Notes: generated from the letters alone by a model not told the origin. Counted from the stretch's first letter, positions 1-8,546 are shown. The stretch is 64,000 bases of DNA from Niastella soli (GCF_017742245.1 NZ_JAGHKO010000001.1:2970463-3034462), one strand, 5' to 3'. Made by a program: numbers and translations.

Positions 1-693
1 GGCATTATTTGAAATAACATAAGGAACAAAGATCTCCTTTATGGGTTGAGACTGGCCGTTTTGTACCAGTCTTTTTTGCAGTTCCCGGTTTTCTGCCAGT
101 ACAGTATCTTTTTCAATCTGGACTTCTTTTAATTTTTTTCTTACCTCCTCTATTGCCTGGTTAACTTCCTTGTTTCTGTGTTCTTCAGTAGTATACTGGT
201 CAATTAGGTCGCCGATCTTTTTATATATGTCGCCTGGATGTCTGACTGCCGAATCTGTAAGTAAGCCTCGTTTGATCAGCATGTTTTTCAGTTTATTAAG
301 ATGCCCGGTGTATTCGTCGATTGTCGTTTGGCTTCGAATTACATTTCCTGACATCGTTCTGTTTTTTTTATATAAAAAAGCGCTTATGGCAAAAAGTAAG
401 AGGCAGCCAGCTATTAACGACCAGTTAAAATCTGGAGTTGGCGTAGGGTCAGGCTTTTTGAGCGCATGCAGCTTGTTAATGGTATCCTGCTGATTGGCGA
501 TAACAGCCTTGTTTTTAGTAATGATCTTTTGTAATGAATCTTTTATCTCAACCTGCTTGCTGGCGTTATTTTCCCTTGCCGTTGTCGTATCAGGTTTTTT
601 CTGTGAACGGGTGTTGTGGTGCTTGTTCTGCTGACAAAAGCAGGCTACAGGGAAGCATAAAACAATTATTATGAAAACTATTTTTCTGATCAT
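1..693 (-). CDS. Membrane-anchored coiled-coil protein, C-terminus cut by window edge
   Basis: I read an open minus-strand frame of about 231 codons from the ATG at 693 to the window edge without a stop. It opens with a hydrophobic leader (MIRKIVFIIIVLC) followed by FPVACFC, which could be a signal peptide or a lipobox. A second hydrophobic stretch (WSLIAGCLLLFAISAFLY) lies near residues 91-108, after a Lys/Asn-rich linker with a PDPTPTP segment. The rest is charged and heptad-like (EEVRKKLKEVQIEKD), typical of a coiled coil. It lies 24 bp downstream of the vWA gene on the same strand, so the two probably form one transcript. I do not recognise a family. Confidence 0.6.
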   Translation of the reverse strand, partial: MIRKIVFIIIVLCFPVACFCQQNKHHNTRSQKKPDTTTARENNASKQVEIKDSLQKIITKNKAVIANQQDTINKLHALKKPDPTPTPDFNWSLIAGCLLLFAISAFLYKKNRTMSGNVIRSQTTIDEYTGHLNKLKNMLIKRGLLTDSAVRHPGDIYKKIGDLIDQYTTEEHRNKEVNQAIEEVRKKLKEVQIEKDTVLAENRELQKRLVQNGQSQPIKEIFVPYVISNNA

Positions 694-717
694 ATTACCT
701 GAATATGGAAATGAGAA

Positions 718-1668
718 TTAAAAGTCTCTGGTAACAGTATTGGCTTCGTCCAAACAAGTGGGGCAAAATCCGCTGGCACCGCTGGCCATTCTGAACAACC
801 CTTTTAAGTTGGCGACTTTGGTGGGATCATCGAACAGGAAAAACTGGTCTGTTGATGGATGTCTGGGGCATTTACTGGCCAGGCTTTTTAGTTTATCATA
901 ATCCTTATCGCTGCTGCTGCCATAATAAGCACTCATCAACAGGTCGAATACTTTACCATCGTATTGCAGGTTCCTGAATGGGCTTGGATTAAGTGTGGTT
1001 TTATCGGGGCCCATGAATTGTCCACCATCTGTAAACAGTAATACCCGTACATTGGGAATAGAATGGTTCATCATATTGTCATCCAGCACGGCCTGTATAC
1101 GGGGTTTATAGGTGCCCAGTATTGATATCTCTGAATTGATAAACTGTTGGGTGAACCGGAATGCTACCTCCAATGCCCCATTTATATCTGTGGCGCCATT
1201 CTTTTTGTACATTTTTTCTTTCAATGCATGTTCAAGACCAGCGGCATCTCTATATTCCTGCACCAGTTTTTCAATACTCATATAAGGGACCAGGATCTCA
1301 ATCTCATGATCGAAACCAATGATCAGTACATAAGCAAACTCCTTCAAAGGGTTGCCCGACAAAGAGAAAATACCAGCCGAAACACTTTTGGCAATAAGAT
1401 CTCTTTTGCTCATTGGATGGTTCATAAAAGCAGGCTCCGCCATGGAACCGGAACAGTCCAGCAGCATGATACATAATCCCAGGTCTTCCTGTTGTTGTGT
1501 CATTGGGGGAATAATAGTTCCCTCATTGTCTATTGAAACAGGCCCCTGGTTTAATAATATACCTTCACCATATGGACACTTAGGACAGAAGTAACTATTT
1601 TGTTCAGCGGTTATCGTATCGTATGCATGGCCGTTGTTGTTAACGCATATCCAGGTATTGTTGCTCAT
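718..1668 (-). CDS. von Willebrand factor A domain protein with N-terminal zinc-ribbon-like motif
   Basis: The MIDAS signature DCSGSM appears near residue 70 (LLDCSGSMAEPAF). The domain continues with a conserved Thr in GATDING and the second-strand motif LLFTDGG, which defines a metal-ion-dependent vWA fold of about 200 residues. The N-terminus has CPKC after an early Cys (WICVNNNGHAYD...YFCPKC), and the C-terminus has FCPTCLDE, so Cys pairs bracket the vWA domain and could bind zinc. There is no signal peptide, so it is probably cytoplasmic. Proteins of this type (TerY-like) often act with kinases or phosphatases, but no partner of that kind is visible here. The next gene downstream is a membrane-anchored coiled-coil protein. 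The start is an ATG. Confidence 0.75.
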   Translation of the reverse strand: MSNNTWICVNNNGHAYDTITAEQNSYFCPKCPYGEGILLNQGPVSIDNEGTIIPPMTQQQEDLGLCIMLLDCSGSMAEPAFMNHPMSKRDLIAKSVSAGIFSLSGNPLKEFAYVLIIGFDHEIEILVPYMSIEKLVQEYRDAAGLEHALKEKMYKKNGATDINGALEVAFRFTQQFINSEISILGTYKPRIQAVLDDNMMNHSIPNVRVLLFTDGGQFMGPDKTTLNPSPFRNLQYDGKVFDLLMSAYYGSSSDKDYDKLKSLASKCPRHPSTDQFFLFDDPTKVANLKGLFRMASGASGFCPTCLDEANTVTRDF

Positions 1669-1733
1669 TATGTGCAGTTTAAATGTTGATCATAATTATC
1701 AATTAGTGAAAGAAAGAATATCTGTTGGGAAAT

Positions 1734-1755
1734 AAAAGGGTTTTAAAACCCTTTT
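1734..1755. promoter_or_regulatory. Perfect AT/GC palindrome upstream of vWA gene
   Basis: A 22-bp perfect inverted repeat (half site AAAAGGGTTTT) lies 66 bp upstream of the vWA start. It could be an operator or a weak bidirectional terminator, since runs of A and T flank the GGG/CCC stem. Its function is unknown. Confidence 0.4.
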
Positions 1756-1812
1756 TAATGTCAACATATTGAGTTACTTTTTTTGAATTGTATTTGATAC
1801 ATAGTGGCATGA

Positions 1813-1844
1813 AAAAAGGCCTCCCGACGGATCGGGAAGCCTTA
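1813..1844 (-). terminator. Terminator of nitric-oxide reductase operon
   Basis: The hairpin arms AAGGCCTCCCGA and TCGGGAAGCCTT surround a short loop, with an A-run on the left that becomes the U-tract of the minus-strand transcript. It lies 36 bp after the norZ stop. Confidence 0.85.
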
Positions 1845-1879
1845 CAAGCTGTGCTAAGCAGCCAATCATCGACAACAGG

Positions 1880-4144
1880 TTAAGAAATATCCACTTTGGA
1901 TTTATCAACGGATAAACCGGTCCTTAAACCAATTACAAACACCGTCAAAGCCAGCGCTCCTAATGCGAAGACGGTATCCCCAATGACCCGTAACCAACGG
2001 AAGAATTGTAACAAAGGTTGTTGCATAAACTCTGCTGACCTTGCATACCACATGCCATGGTCAACACTTGCTATAGTTTGCAACACGCCCACAGGTAGTA
2101 AGCTCAATACAAGCATTAGCAGCAAACCGATGTTAATACTCCAGAATGCGAACCCGATCAACCGGTCTTTCCAAACATACCGGCTATATAAGCCTTTTAG
2201 CACAAACAACATTAGTCCTATACCAAGCATGCCATATACGCCAAACAAGGCAGCATGCCCATGAAGGGGAGTAGTGTTCAAGCCCTGCATATAATAAAGC
2301 GCAATGGGCGGGTTAATAACAAACCCGAAGATGCCAGCGCCCAGGAAATTCCAGAAAGCCACGGAAATAAAACAGTAGATAGGCCACTTATACGCTTTAA
2401 CCCAGGACGTAGATTTGCTTAACTGATAATTATGGTATGCTTCAAAGCCGATCAGTACGAGGGGCACTACTTCCAATGCACTAAAGGTAGCTCCCAGCGC
2501 TAGTATTGCAGTAGGGGTGCCGGAAAAATATAAGTGATGGAAGGTACCTAATATACCGCCTGCTAAAAATATGATCGTTGAGAATATAACGCTTAGGGTT
2601 GCCGTACGCACTTGCAGTAATCCCATCCGTACAAACAGGAAAGCAGAAACTACTGTTGCGAATACCTCAAAAAATCCTTCTACCCATAAGTGCACTACCC
2701 ACCATCTCCAGTATTCTGCCAACGCAAGGTTGGTTTGTCTGCCCCACATGAGGCCTGCACCATAAAATAAAGCAATGGCAGCGGAGGCGATCAAAAATAA
2801 GATCAGGAGATTCCTGTCCGCTGTTTTTTTGCGTAAAGCAGGAGCAAGTGCCCGATACATAAGGGCCAGCCAAAGCCATAATCCTATAAAAAGGAAGATC
2901 TGCCAAAACCGTCCAAGGTCAACGTATTCGTAGCCCTGATGGCCAAACCAGAAGTTTTCAATCAATCCTAGTTTTTGCATTATGCCGAGCCATTCACCGG
3001 CAATAGAACCGCCCACAATGATCAGGAGTGAGATAAAAAGGAAATTCACGCCCAGCTTTTGATATTTGGGTTCGTGTCCTGAAACTGCCGGGGCCATGTA
3101 TAAACCTGTTGCGAGCCAGGATGTCGCTATCCAGAAAATGCCTAATTGTACATGCCATGTTCTGGATACATTATAGGGTAAAATATTTGCGAGGGATAAT
3201 CCATAGAAACCGTTCCCTTCAACGCCATAGTGTGCGGTAACTATACCCATGATTATCTGCACAACGATGAGGATGGTAACTATCCAGAAATATTTAAGCG
3301 TCGCCCGCATGGAGGGGGTGGCAGTAATACTTAATAACGGATCTTTTTGTGGCAGTTCAACCGGCTCTCCTGGATCCTCTTTGCTTGCGGCATGATAAAA
3401 GGCCAGAATGCCAATGCCTGCCAATAGTACAATTACACTAAAGCCTGTCCACAAGATCAAACTATTGGTAGGTTTGTTCCCAATGATCTCATCGGGTGGC
3501 CAGTTATTGGTATAGGTAATTTCTGAACCTGGTCTGTTGGTAACGCATGCCCATGCAGCCCAGAAGAAAAATGCATTCATCTGTTGCATTCTGGCCGCAT
3601 CTTTGATCGTATTCTGCTGAATGGAATAGGCATTCCTTAATGAGTCCAATGTTTGATCAGTTGTAAACAGTCCTTTATAATGACGGCTTACAGCTTCAAA
3701 CGCTTCCGCTCTTAAGGGTGATATGGTAATATCACCTGAGTTGTCATCATAGGTATTTTTCCTGATCTCCATTTGCAACTGTTTCTGCAATTGCGTTTGC
3801 TGATCGGGTAATATGTTACTGTAGGATGCGCCAAATTGTTGCTGTGATAATTTTTCAAGCATGTACAAGGATTCCCTGTGCAGCCAATCGGCCGTCCAAT
3901 CGGGTGCTACATAAGAGCCATGTCCCCATACGGTACCTATTTCCTGACCACCTATAGATTGCCAAACGTTTTGACCATCTTTGATGTCCTGACGGGTAAA
4001 TAATACTTTACCGGCGGTTGTTTTCACCTGGGCAGGTACGGGCGGCGCCTTGTGGTAAAGATCAACGCCATAATATATTAGTACAGTGAACGAGGCTAAA
4101 ATTACAAGCGTAAACGCGATCCACAATCTTCTGGTACTTTTCAT
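1880..4144 (-). CDS. norZ: Quinol-dependent nitric-oxide reductase (qNOR), large single-subunit type
   Basis: This enzyme reduces two NO to N2O with electrons from quinol at the cytoplasmic membrane. The chain is 754 residues from the ATG at 4144. A TTG 45 bp upstream would also be in frame but overlaps the previous gene, so I prefer the ATG. Residues 8-28 form a membrane anchor. Residues of about 30-220 are the periplasmic domain that replaces NorC (KDGQNVWQSIGGQ, GSYVAPDWTADW). About 12 further membrane segments follow. Metal ligands are visible: H331 (WHVQLG), H485 with E489 (VVHLWVEGFFEV), the HH pair 536-537 (HHLYFSGTP), and H628/H630 (LHGHAALFG), consistent with the haem and Fe-B sites of the family. 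It is the last gene of the nirK operon and has a terminator behind it. Confidence 0.95.
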   Translation of the reverse strand: MKSTRRLWIAFTLVILASFTVLIYYGVDLYHKAPPVPAQVKTTAGKVLFTRQDIKDGQNVWQSIGGQEIGTVWGHGSYVAPDWTADWLHRESLYMLEKLSQQQFGASYSNILPDQQTQLQKQLQMEIRKNTYDDNSGDITISPLRAEAFEAVSRHYKGLFTTDQTLDSLRNAYSIQQNTIKDAARMQQMNAFFFWAAWACVTNRPGSEITYTNNWPPDEIIGNKPTNSLILWTGFSVIVLLAGIGILAFYHAASKEDPGEPVELPQKDPLLSITATPSMRATLKYFWIVTILIVVQIIMGIVTAHYGVEGNGFYGLSLANILPYNVSRTWHVQLGIFWIATSWLATGLYMAPAVSGHEPKYQKLGVNFLFISLLIIVGGSIAGEWLGIMQKLGLIENFWFGHQGYEYVDLGRFWQIFLFIGLWLWLALMYRALAPALRKKTADRNLLILFLIASAAIALFYGAGLMWGRQTNLALAEYWRWWVVHLWVEGFFEVFATVVSAFLFVRMGLLQVRTATLSVIFSTIIFLAGGILGTFHHLYFSGTPTAILALGATFSALEVVPLVLIGFEAYHNYQLSKSTSWVKAYKWPIYCFISVAFWNFLGAGIFGFVINPPIALYYMQGLNTTPLHGHAALFGVYGMLGIGLMLFVLKGLYSRYVWKDRLIGFAFWSINIGLLLMLVLSLLPVGVLQTIASVDHGMWYARSAEFMQQPLLQFFRWLRVIGDTVFALGALALTVFVIGLRTGLSVDKSKVDIS

Positions 4145-4185
4145 GGTTTTATTCTTTATTTCAGTTTTATAAGGAAGAGTGTTCT

Positions 4186-4677
4186 TCAATAGCCAAGTGA
4201 ACAGCCAATTCCTTTTGCGCTTGAAACTTTTATAGGTAAATTGTTCAGATAGGCTTCAAGGGCATCTTTTAAGTAGAAATTTTTTACCGTTCCCATATTC
4301 AATGGGCCATCGTCGATGGTTCCCAGGTACAGTACGTTGCCTTTTTCATCAACCAATACACAGTCCGTACTTACTTTGGGTCTCCACTTTTGAAGGAGTT
4401 TATGATCATTGTCTTTTATGTAGGGAAGATCCCAGCCAAGGTCGCTGATCAATTGCCGGATGTCCTTATCATTTTCTTTTCGGCCAGTAAATACAGCGGT
4501 AAAGCTCACCTTGCTTTGATAAGCCTTTATTAGTGATCCAAAAGTTTCCTTATGGTTATAAATGCAGGGACATTGGGTTTGAAGAAAAAGATAAACCTTC
4601 GCTTTTTTTAGCGGCACTGGGCGGAACGCCATCGTAGCTGCAGCGATGACGGCTATAACAAATAATACCCTTTTCAT
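4186..4677 (-). CDS. Thioredoxin-fold (redoxin-like) exported protein between nirK and norZ
   Basis: The chain is about 163 residues from the ATG at 4677. A signal peptide or anchor (MKRVLFVIAVIAAATMAF) precedes a thioredoxin-like fold: FLQTQCPCIYNHKETF early, DCVLVDEKGNVLYLGTIDD in the middle, and a terminal GIGCSLGY. The CPC motif at the usual redox position, plus a Cys near the end, resembles the redoxin/AhpC-like proteins found with periplasmic metalloenzymes. A role in copper delivery to NirK or in thiol maintenance of NirK or NOR is my inference from position only. It starts 7 bp after the nirK stop, and norZ follows 41 bp later, so all three are one operon. It is not a canonical SCO protein, because the CxxxC motif is missing. 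Confidence 0.65.
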   Translation of the reverse strand: MKRVLFVIAVIAAATMAFRPVPLKKAKVYLFLQTQCPCIYNHKETFGSLIKAYQSKVSFTAVFTGRKENDKDIRQLISDLGWDLPYIKDNDHKLLQKWRPKVSTDCVLVDEKGNVLYLGTIDDGPLNMGTVKNFYLKDALEAYLNNLPIKVSSAKGIGCSLGY

Positions 4678-4684
4678 GGTTTTA

Positions 4685-5707
4685 CTATTTTGCTTCAATT
4701 AGGCCAACTGCGCCTTGCTCAACACTTGCGAAAGAATGGTCTACAAAAACATAAGTGCCTTTCTCGGGGACTATAAATTCAACGATGGCGCCGTTACTAC
4801 TTCCCAGCAACACTGTTTGCATTCCCCGAAATTCATTTTTGGGATTGCCATCGATCCACACTTTATCGAAGATGGTGCCCACTACGTGAAAGCTGGAAGT
4901 AAGATTGGGGCCTGTATTGAGCACATATAATCTTACCCGGTCGCCGGCTTTTACTTCAAGCGGTTGTTGCACATACTGTTTGCTTTTTCCATTAAAGGTG
5001 ACAAACATTGGTTGGCGGTTTCTGGCACTGGTTACATCGGTTTCATAAAGACTATCACCTTTTGGTTTTAAATAATATTCATTTTGCACGATGGCGAATT
5101 CCTTATCAACCTTTCCGGGAAAACCCGCTTCGGGTTCAACGATGATCATGCCGGTCATACCGGAGATCATGTGTTGCAGGATAACCGGTGTGCCACAGTG
5201 ATACATAAATACACCGGCATAATTGGCTGTCCATTGAAAGTGTAATGTCTCTCCCGGGTTAATGCTTCGGTATTTGTCGTGCGGGTCAACCATGGCAGCG
5301 TGAAAATCAATAGAGTGGGGCATAGGCGGCGATACTTCTGCTGTAAGATTAGACCGGTTGACCATGCTGAATTTTATGGTTTGTCCAACACGAACCCGCA
5401 ATACCGGACCGGGGATGGAATCGCCAAAGGTCCACGCCCAAAAGCAAACGCCATTTGCAACGGTTATTTTTTTATGTTGTATATCCACGCGTATAGCAAC
5501 ACTGTCATTATCAATTATCGGTGGAATGTTGGGCGCATAGGCAATGGGCCCATCTGTTGTTGTAGCAGGAATGGCGTCTTTTGTTATATATGCTTTGGGG
5601 GCACCGTAAATCATTTTATCATTTGTGTGATCAGATGTGCCAGAAAAACAACTACAGAAAAGGAGCCCGGTTATTAGTACAAGGACTAAAGTTAAGGGAG
5701 GTTTCAT
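4685..5707 (-). CDS. nirK: Copper-containing nitrite reductase, lipoprotein
   Basis: NirK reduces nitrite to NO in the periplasm. The 340-residue chain has a lipoprotein signal (LITGLLFCSC) and two cupredoxin domains. All copper ligands can be placed: type 1 Cu by H131, C171, H179 and M184 (PHSIDFH, MYHCG, QHMISGM), and type 2 Cu by H136, H170 and H324 (VDHSF). The catalytic residues D134 (SIDFH) and H274 (SSFHVVG) are also present. This separates it from laccase-like multicopper oxidases. It is the first gene of a three-gene operon with a redoxin-like protein and qNOR, which turns nitrite into N2O. No nitrate reductase or nosZ is in the window. The promoter carries an FNR-type palindrome. 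Confidence 0.93.
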   Translation of the reverse strand: MKPPLTLVLVLITGLLFCSCFSGTSDHTNDKMIYGAPKAYITKDAIPATTTDGPIAYAPNIPPIIDNDSVAIRVDIQHKKITVANGVCFWAWTFGDSIPGPVLRVRVGQTIKFSMVNRSNLTAEVSPPMPHSIDFHAAMVDPHDKYRSINPGETLHFQWTANYAGVFMYHCGTPVILQHMISGMTGMIIVEPEAGFPGKVDKEFAIVQNEYYLKPKGDSLYETDVTSARNRQPMFVTFNGKSKQYVQQPLEVKAGDRVRLYVLNTGPNLTSSFHVVGTIFDKVWIDGNPKNEFRGMQTVLLGSSNGAIVEFIVPEKGTYVFVDHSFASVEQGAVGLIEAK

Positions 5708-5768
5708 ATGTTAATATTGATTTATTCCATTGACCTTGTTTGATCTGTTCCGGCCTGCAATCGCACCC

Positions 5769-5812
5769 CAAAGGTATACGCGAAAAATCCATAGCATTTA
5801 TGATTACAATCA
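5769..5812 (-). promoter_or_regulatory. nirK promoter with FNR/DNR-type operator
   Basis: On the minus strand a perfect Bacteroidota -7 element, TACCTTTG, covers 5776-5769. The palindrome TGATTACAATCA (5801-5812) matches the inner part of the FNR/DNR consensus TTGAT-N4-ATCAA. Its centre lies about 42 bp before the predicted start point, the usual place for a class II activator. Control by oxygen or NO is inferred. Confidence 0.65.
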
Positions 5813-5865
5813 CTTTGGAAAATGAGGTGGGTAGAATGGGAACTGCCATGTTGTATGAAATAAAA

Positions 5866-5895
5866 AAGGCTTCCCGATCCATCGGGAAGCCTTTC
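5866..5895 (-). terminator. Terminator of GNAT gene
   Basis: The perfect hairpin arms AAGGCTTCCCGAT and ATCGGGAAGCCTT are preceded on the + strand by an A-run. It lies just past the GNAT stop. Confidence 0.85.
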
Positions 5896-5912
5896 CTTAG
5901 TGCATGGAAGTT

Positions 5913-6389
5913 TTAAGAACTTAACTTATAAACATATTCTTCTATTTCTGTTGCACGCGCACTGGCAAAGCCGTGGTCGGTAGCTATTTTTACAAAGCCA
6001 CATTTTTCCAGCACACGTTGTGATCCTATATTGTCGAAAGCCACACGGCCAAAAATGGGCCGGGTGTTTTCAATAGTAAGGAATTGCTTTAGCGCCGTAG
6101 CCGCAACACCCTTTCCCCAGTATGGTTTATCTATCCAATAGGTTATCTCTGCATCCCCAAACATTATAAATTTAGATACACTGCCTGCGATGACGTCATC
6201 AACCAGGATGGTGCGGATGCTGATGTTTTCATCGTTTAGGATGCGATCATATTTCTGCATAAAGACCTCTTTGTTGTCGTGGTCCTTTGGCATAAAGGCA
6301 GCGAGGTGACAGGCTTCTTCGTCGAGTTGAAATAAGAAGAAATGTTCAAGGTCGCTATGTGTAGTGGTGCGAAGTTGAATGTTTGGCAT
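5913..6389 (-). CDS. GNAT family N-acetyltransferase
   Basis: The 158-residue single-domain GNAT enzyme transfers acetyl from acetyl-CoA to an unknown amine. The order of elements fits RimJ/RimL-like members: an N-terminal strand (IQLRTTTHSDLEHFF), a central strand (AEITYWIDKPYWGKGVAATAL) containing the acetyl-CoA loop (GKGVAATAL in place of the usual Q/RxxGxG/A), and the C-terminal GRVAFDNIGSQRVLEKCGF motif that ends the fold. It stands alone between two terminators, so it is probably monocistronic. The ATG start is supported by the typical distance of the first strand. Confidence 0.88.
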   Translation of the reverse strand: MPNIQLRTTTHSDLEHFFLFQLDEEACHLAAFMPKDHDNKEVFMQKYDRILNDENISIRTILVDDVIAGSVSKFIMFGDAEITYWIDKPYWGKGVAATALKQFLTIENTRPIFGRVAFDNIGSQRVLEKCGFVKIATDHGFASARATEIEEYVYKLSS

Positions 6390-6391
6390 AA

Positions 6392-6445
6392 CAGGAAGTT
6401 AGGAAGAAAAAGTTGAAATCACCGAGAAGCTGGGAGTTGGGCTCA
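6392..6445. repeat. Degenerate short-period (7-8 bp) repeat tract
   Basis: The spacer between the GNAT gene and a terminator holds an AGGAAGTT / AGGAAGAA / AAAGTTGA type series with a period of about 8 bp. Similar tracts occur in other spacers of this window. Confidence 0.4.
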
Positions 6446-6484
6446 ATAAAAAAAGCCTCCCGATCTAATGGGAGGCTTTTTTAT
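6446..6484 (-). terminator. Terminator of map
   Basis: The hairpin AAAGCCTCCC / GGGAGGCTTT is flanked by A and T runs, so it could act in both directions. It lies 16 bp from the map stop. Confidence 0.88.
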
Positions 6485-6499
6485 TTGTATGATGATTTT

Positions 6500-7267
6500 C
6501 TATTGATTAAATATTTCATTCATTTCCGTTAGTATTATAGGCTTCCCATCGGTTACAACGATCGTATGTTCATGTTGTGCCATGTATCCGCCTTTGTTGC
6601 CAACCATCGTCCATCCGTCTTTCGAGTCAACTGCCAGAGAGGATGATGTTGAAATAAACGTTTCTATTGCTACTACCGAATTTTTTCTGAATCTACGCTG
6701 GTCAGCAGGGTTCCTGTAGTTCACCAATTCACACGGTTCTTCGTGGAGACCGCGGCCGACGCCATGTCCACCGAGGTTCTTAATTACTTTGTAGCCGTGT
6801 TTCCTGGCTTCAGTTTCCATCTGGTGGCCAATGTCTGCTATTTTTACTCCGCCCTTTATGTTGTTGATTGCATTACGCAGGATCTCTTTTGAGGCGTTGA
6901 CCAGATCCTGATGTTGATTGACATCATCTCCGAGCACAAAAGAGCCACCATTATCGGCCCAGAACCCGCCCAATTCGGCAGAAACGTCAATATTTATAAG
7001 ATCACCTACTTTTAAAATGCGTCCTTTAGTGGGAACTCCGTGACAAAACTCATTACCGACGCTTATACATGTCCAGCCCGGGAATCCGTAGGTCAGATGC
7101 GGAGCTGATTTTGCCCCAAAACGAGCCAGGACGGTAGCTCCAAACTCATCCAATTCTTTGGTGCTCATACCGGGTTGTGCATAATTGATCATTTCCTTTA
7201 ATGTGCATGCAACAGCTTCGCTTGCTTTTTGCATTCCCCATAACTCAGATTCATTTGATATTGACAT
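6500..7267 (-). CDS. map: Type I methionyl aminopeptidase
   Basis: MetAP removes the initiator methionine from nascent proteins in the cytoplasm. The 255-residue chain has the pita-bread fold with all five metal ligands: D94 (NIDVSA), D105 (FWADNGG), H168 (GHGVGRGLHEEP), E202 (AIETF) and E233 (QHEHTI). H76 (FCHGVP) is the substrate-side histidine. The segment around the second ligand reads GGFWADNGGSF instead of the usual GxHGDTSRTF, so this is a divergent type I branch and not necessarily the essential copy; ribosomal-protein-operon MetAPs usually look more canonical. A perfect -7 element lies 23 bp upstream. Confidence 0.9.
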   Translation of the reverse strand: MSISNESELWGMQKASEAVACTLKEMINYAQPGMSTKELDEFGATVLARFGAKSAPHLTYGFPGWTCISVGNEFCHGVPTKGRILKVGDLINIDVSAELGGFWADNGGSFVLGDDVNQHQDLVNASKEILRNAINNIKGGVKIADIGHQMETEARKHGYKVIKNLGGHGVGRGLHEEPCELVNYRNPADQRRFRKNSVVAIETFISTSSSLAVDSKDGWTMVGNKGGYMAQHEHTIVVTDGKPIILTEMNEIFNQ

Positions 7268-7289
7268 ATTTCCCCGTTTTTGAATATAA

Positions 7290-7297
7290 CAAAGTTA
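7290..7297 (-). promoter_or_regulatory. -7 element of map promoter
   Basis: The minus strand reads TAACTTTG, an exact TAnnTTTG match, placing the start point near 7284 and giving a leader of about 17 nt. Confidence 0.5.
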
Positions 7298-7340
7298 CCG
7301 GTTAAAGGTTGCTTTGACCAACAAAACAATAATTATAGCA

Positions 7341-8393
7341 TTACAACTGCTTTAATGTATGTTCCAGATTAACACCCTCCATCTCGTAATTATACAATTG
7401 CCCGGTAGTATCTTTTAGTGTCAATAATAATTTGTAGGGTTTTCCTTCCGTATAATTGATAGCACTGAGTGTAAAGGCGGCACTAAACAACCCCAGCTTC
7501 CTTCCCGGCACTTCCTTGTTAATGTTGCTAGACCAGTCGCCATTGCCTGTCAGTTCTTTTATGTCACTAACTGTTGCGGGCCAGCCTTCGTTGTTCAACT
7601 CGATGAAAAGTTTCGGACCTCCATAACCACCGGTGCCGCGTTTCGAAATAATAGGCCCAAAATGGCGCACCACATCAGTTGCCACATAGTTCCGGCCATC
7701 GTTGAGCAGATTGACACCCTGCGTTTTTAATGCCTCCCGGTCTGAAGAGGTATATTCTTTCACGTAAGCGTTCTGCAGCTGTTTAAAGGATATTTTAACT
7801 GAAGGCGAGGTGGTAGCATACCGGTTGTATTCATCTTCCACTTCCCAGGCCCTGGCGTATGAACCTTGTATGGGTGTAGTCATTTCAACCGGGGTAACAG
7901 TTAATTGATCACCTTTAATATCCTCAATTTTTAAATAAATAGTAGTGTCATTCCAGCCGTCGCCCAATCGCTTTACGCTGATAAAATCTTTCGTTGTCAG
8001 GTGTTGCAATTTGGATTCCAGTTCTGCTTTTTCTGTGTTGAAAGACTGGATAGCATGCTGTTTGTCTTTATAATTGGAAAGGCTGTCATTTAATTGATAA
8101 AAGATCACTCCGGCAGCAATCAGTAACGGCCCGGCATAGGTGTAAAATGGCGTTTTAACAGCGGAAGTAGCGGATGATGTCTTTACCAGTGTTTCCAGAC
8201 TTTGCGGTAATTCGTATAGTTGCCCGCCTTTACGAACTGCCCACTTTCTGCCCAGGCTAAAAAAGGGGATCCAGAAGAGATGAAAATACTTTTGACGGGC
8301 TTCGATGCTGATACCGGGTTCTTCTTTTATACCAAGATCATTTAAAGAAAAACTACGAATTTTAAAGGTGTTCCAACCAAAGACAATTCTCAT
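7341..8393 (-). CDS. Membrane-anchored protein of unknown function
   Basis: I set the start at the ATG at 8393 (MRIVFGWNTFKIR), giving about 350 residues. A longer frame to 8513 would run into a terminator hairpin and adds low-complexity sequence. The N-terminal part (KIRSFSLNDLGI..., FHLFWIPFFSLGRKWAVRKGGQLYELP) resembles short leaders that process a zinc-ribbon-like or bPH-like module. Then come a membrane segment (FYTYAGPLLIAAGVIFYQL), a coiled-coil stretch (STEKAELESKLQHL region) and a C-terminal globular domain of about 200 residues with YGGPKLFIELNN. No family is recognised. It is encoded downstream of map's promoter region but in its own unit. Confidence 0.65.
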   Translation of the reverse strand: MRIVFGWNTFKIRSFSLNDLGIKEEPGISIEARQKYFHLFWIPFFSLGRKWAVRKGGQLYELPQSLETLVKTSSATSAVKTPFYTYAGPLLIAAGVIFYQLNDSLSNYKDKQHAIQSFNTEKAELESKLQHLTTKDFISVKRLGDGWNDTTIYLKIEDIKGDQLTVTPVEMTTPIQGSYARAWEVEDEYNRYATTSPSVKISFKQLQNAYVKEYTSSDREALKTQGVNLLNDGRNYVATDVVRHFGPIISKRGTGGYGGPKLFIELNNEGWPATVSDIKELTGNGDWSSNINKEVPGRKLGLFSAAFTLSAINYTEGKPYKLLLTLKDTTGQLYNYEMEGVNLEHTLKQL

Positions 8394-8517
8394 AAGAATA
8401 GGGATAAACGTTGAAGTTATTTTTAATATGTTCGATGCGGGATAAATATATAGTGAAGAGTTGAGATTTGCAAACAGCCGGACAGCAGATATGAGGACAA
8501 CGCCTGTTCCCATAAAA

Positions 8518-8546
8518 GAAGGGCCCCACTTTTGTGAGGCCCTTCA
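8518..8546 (-). terminator. Hairpin terminator
   Basis: The arms GAAGGGCC and GGCCCTTC, extended by CAC/GTG around a TTTT loop, carry an A-run on the left. It terminates minus-strand transcripts arriving from the DUF1801 gene. Confidence 0.75.

Noticed and set aside
170..493. Plus-strand ORF of 107 codons
   Set aside because: It is antisense to the continuous minus-strand coiled-coil frame, which has a signal peptide and a membrane segment.
1684..1700. FNR box TTGAT...ATCAA before the vWA gene
   Set aside because: The spacer is 7 bp instead of 4, so it does not fit the family site.
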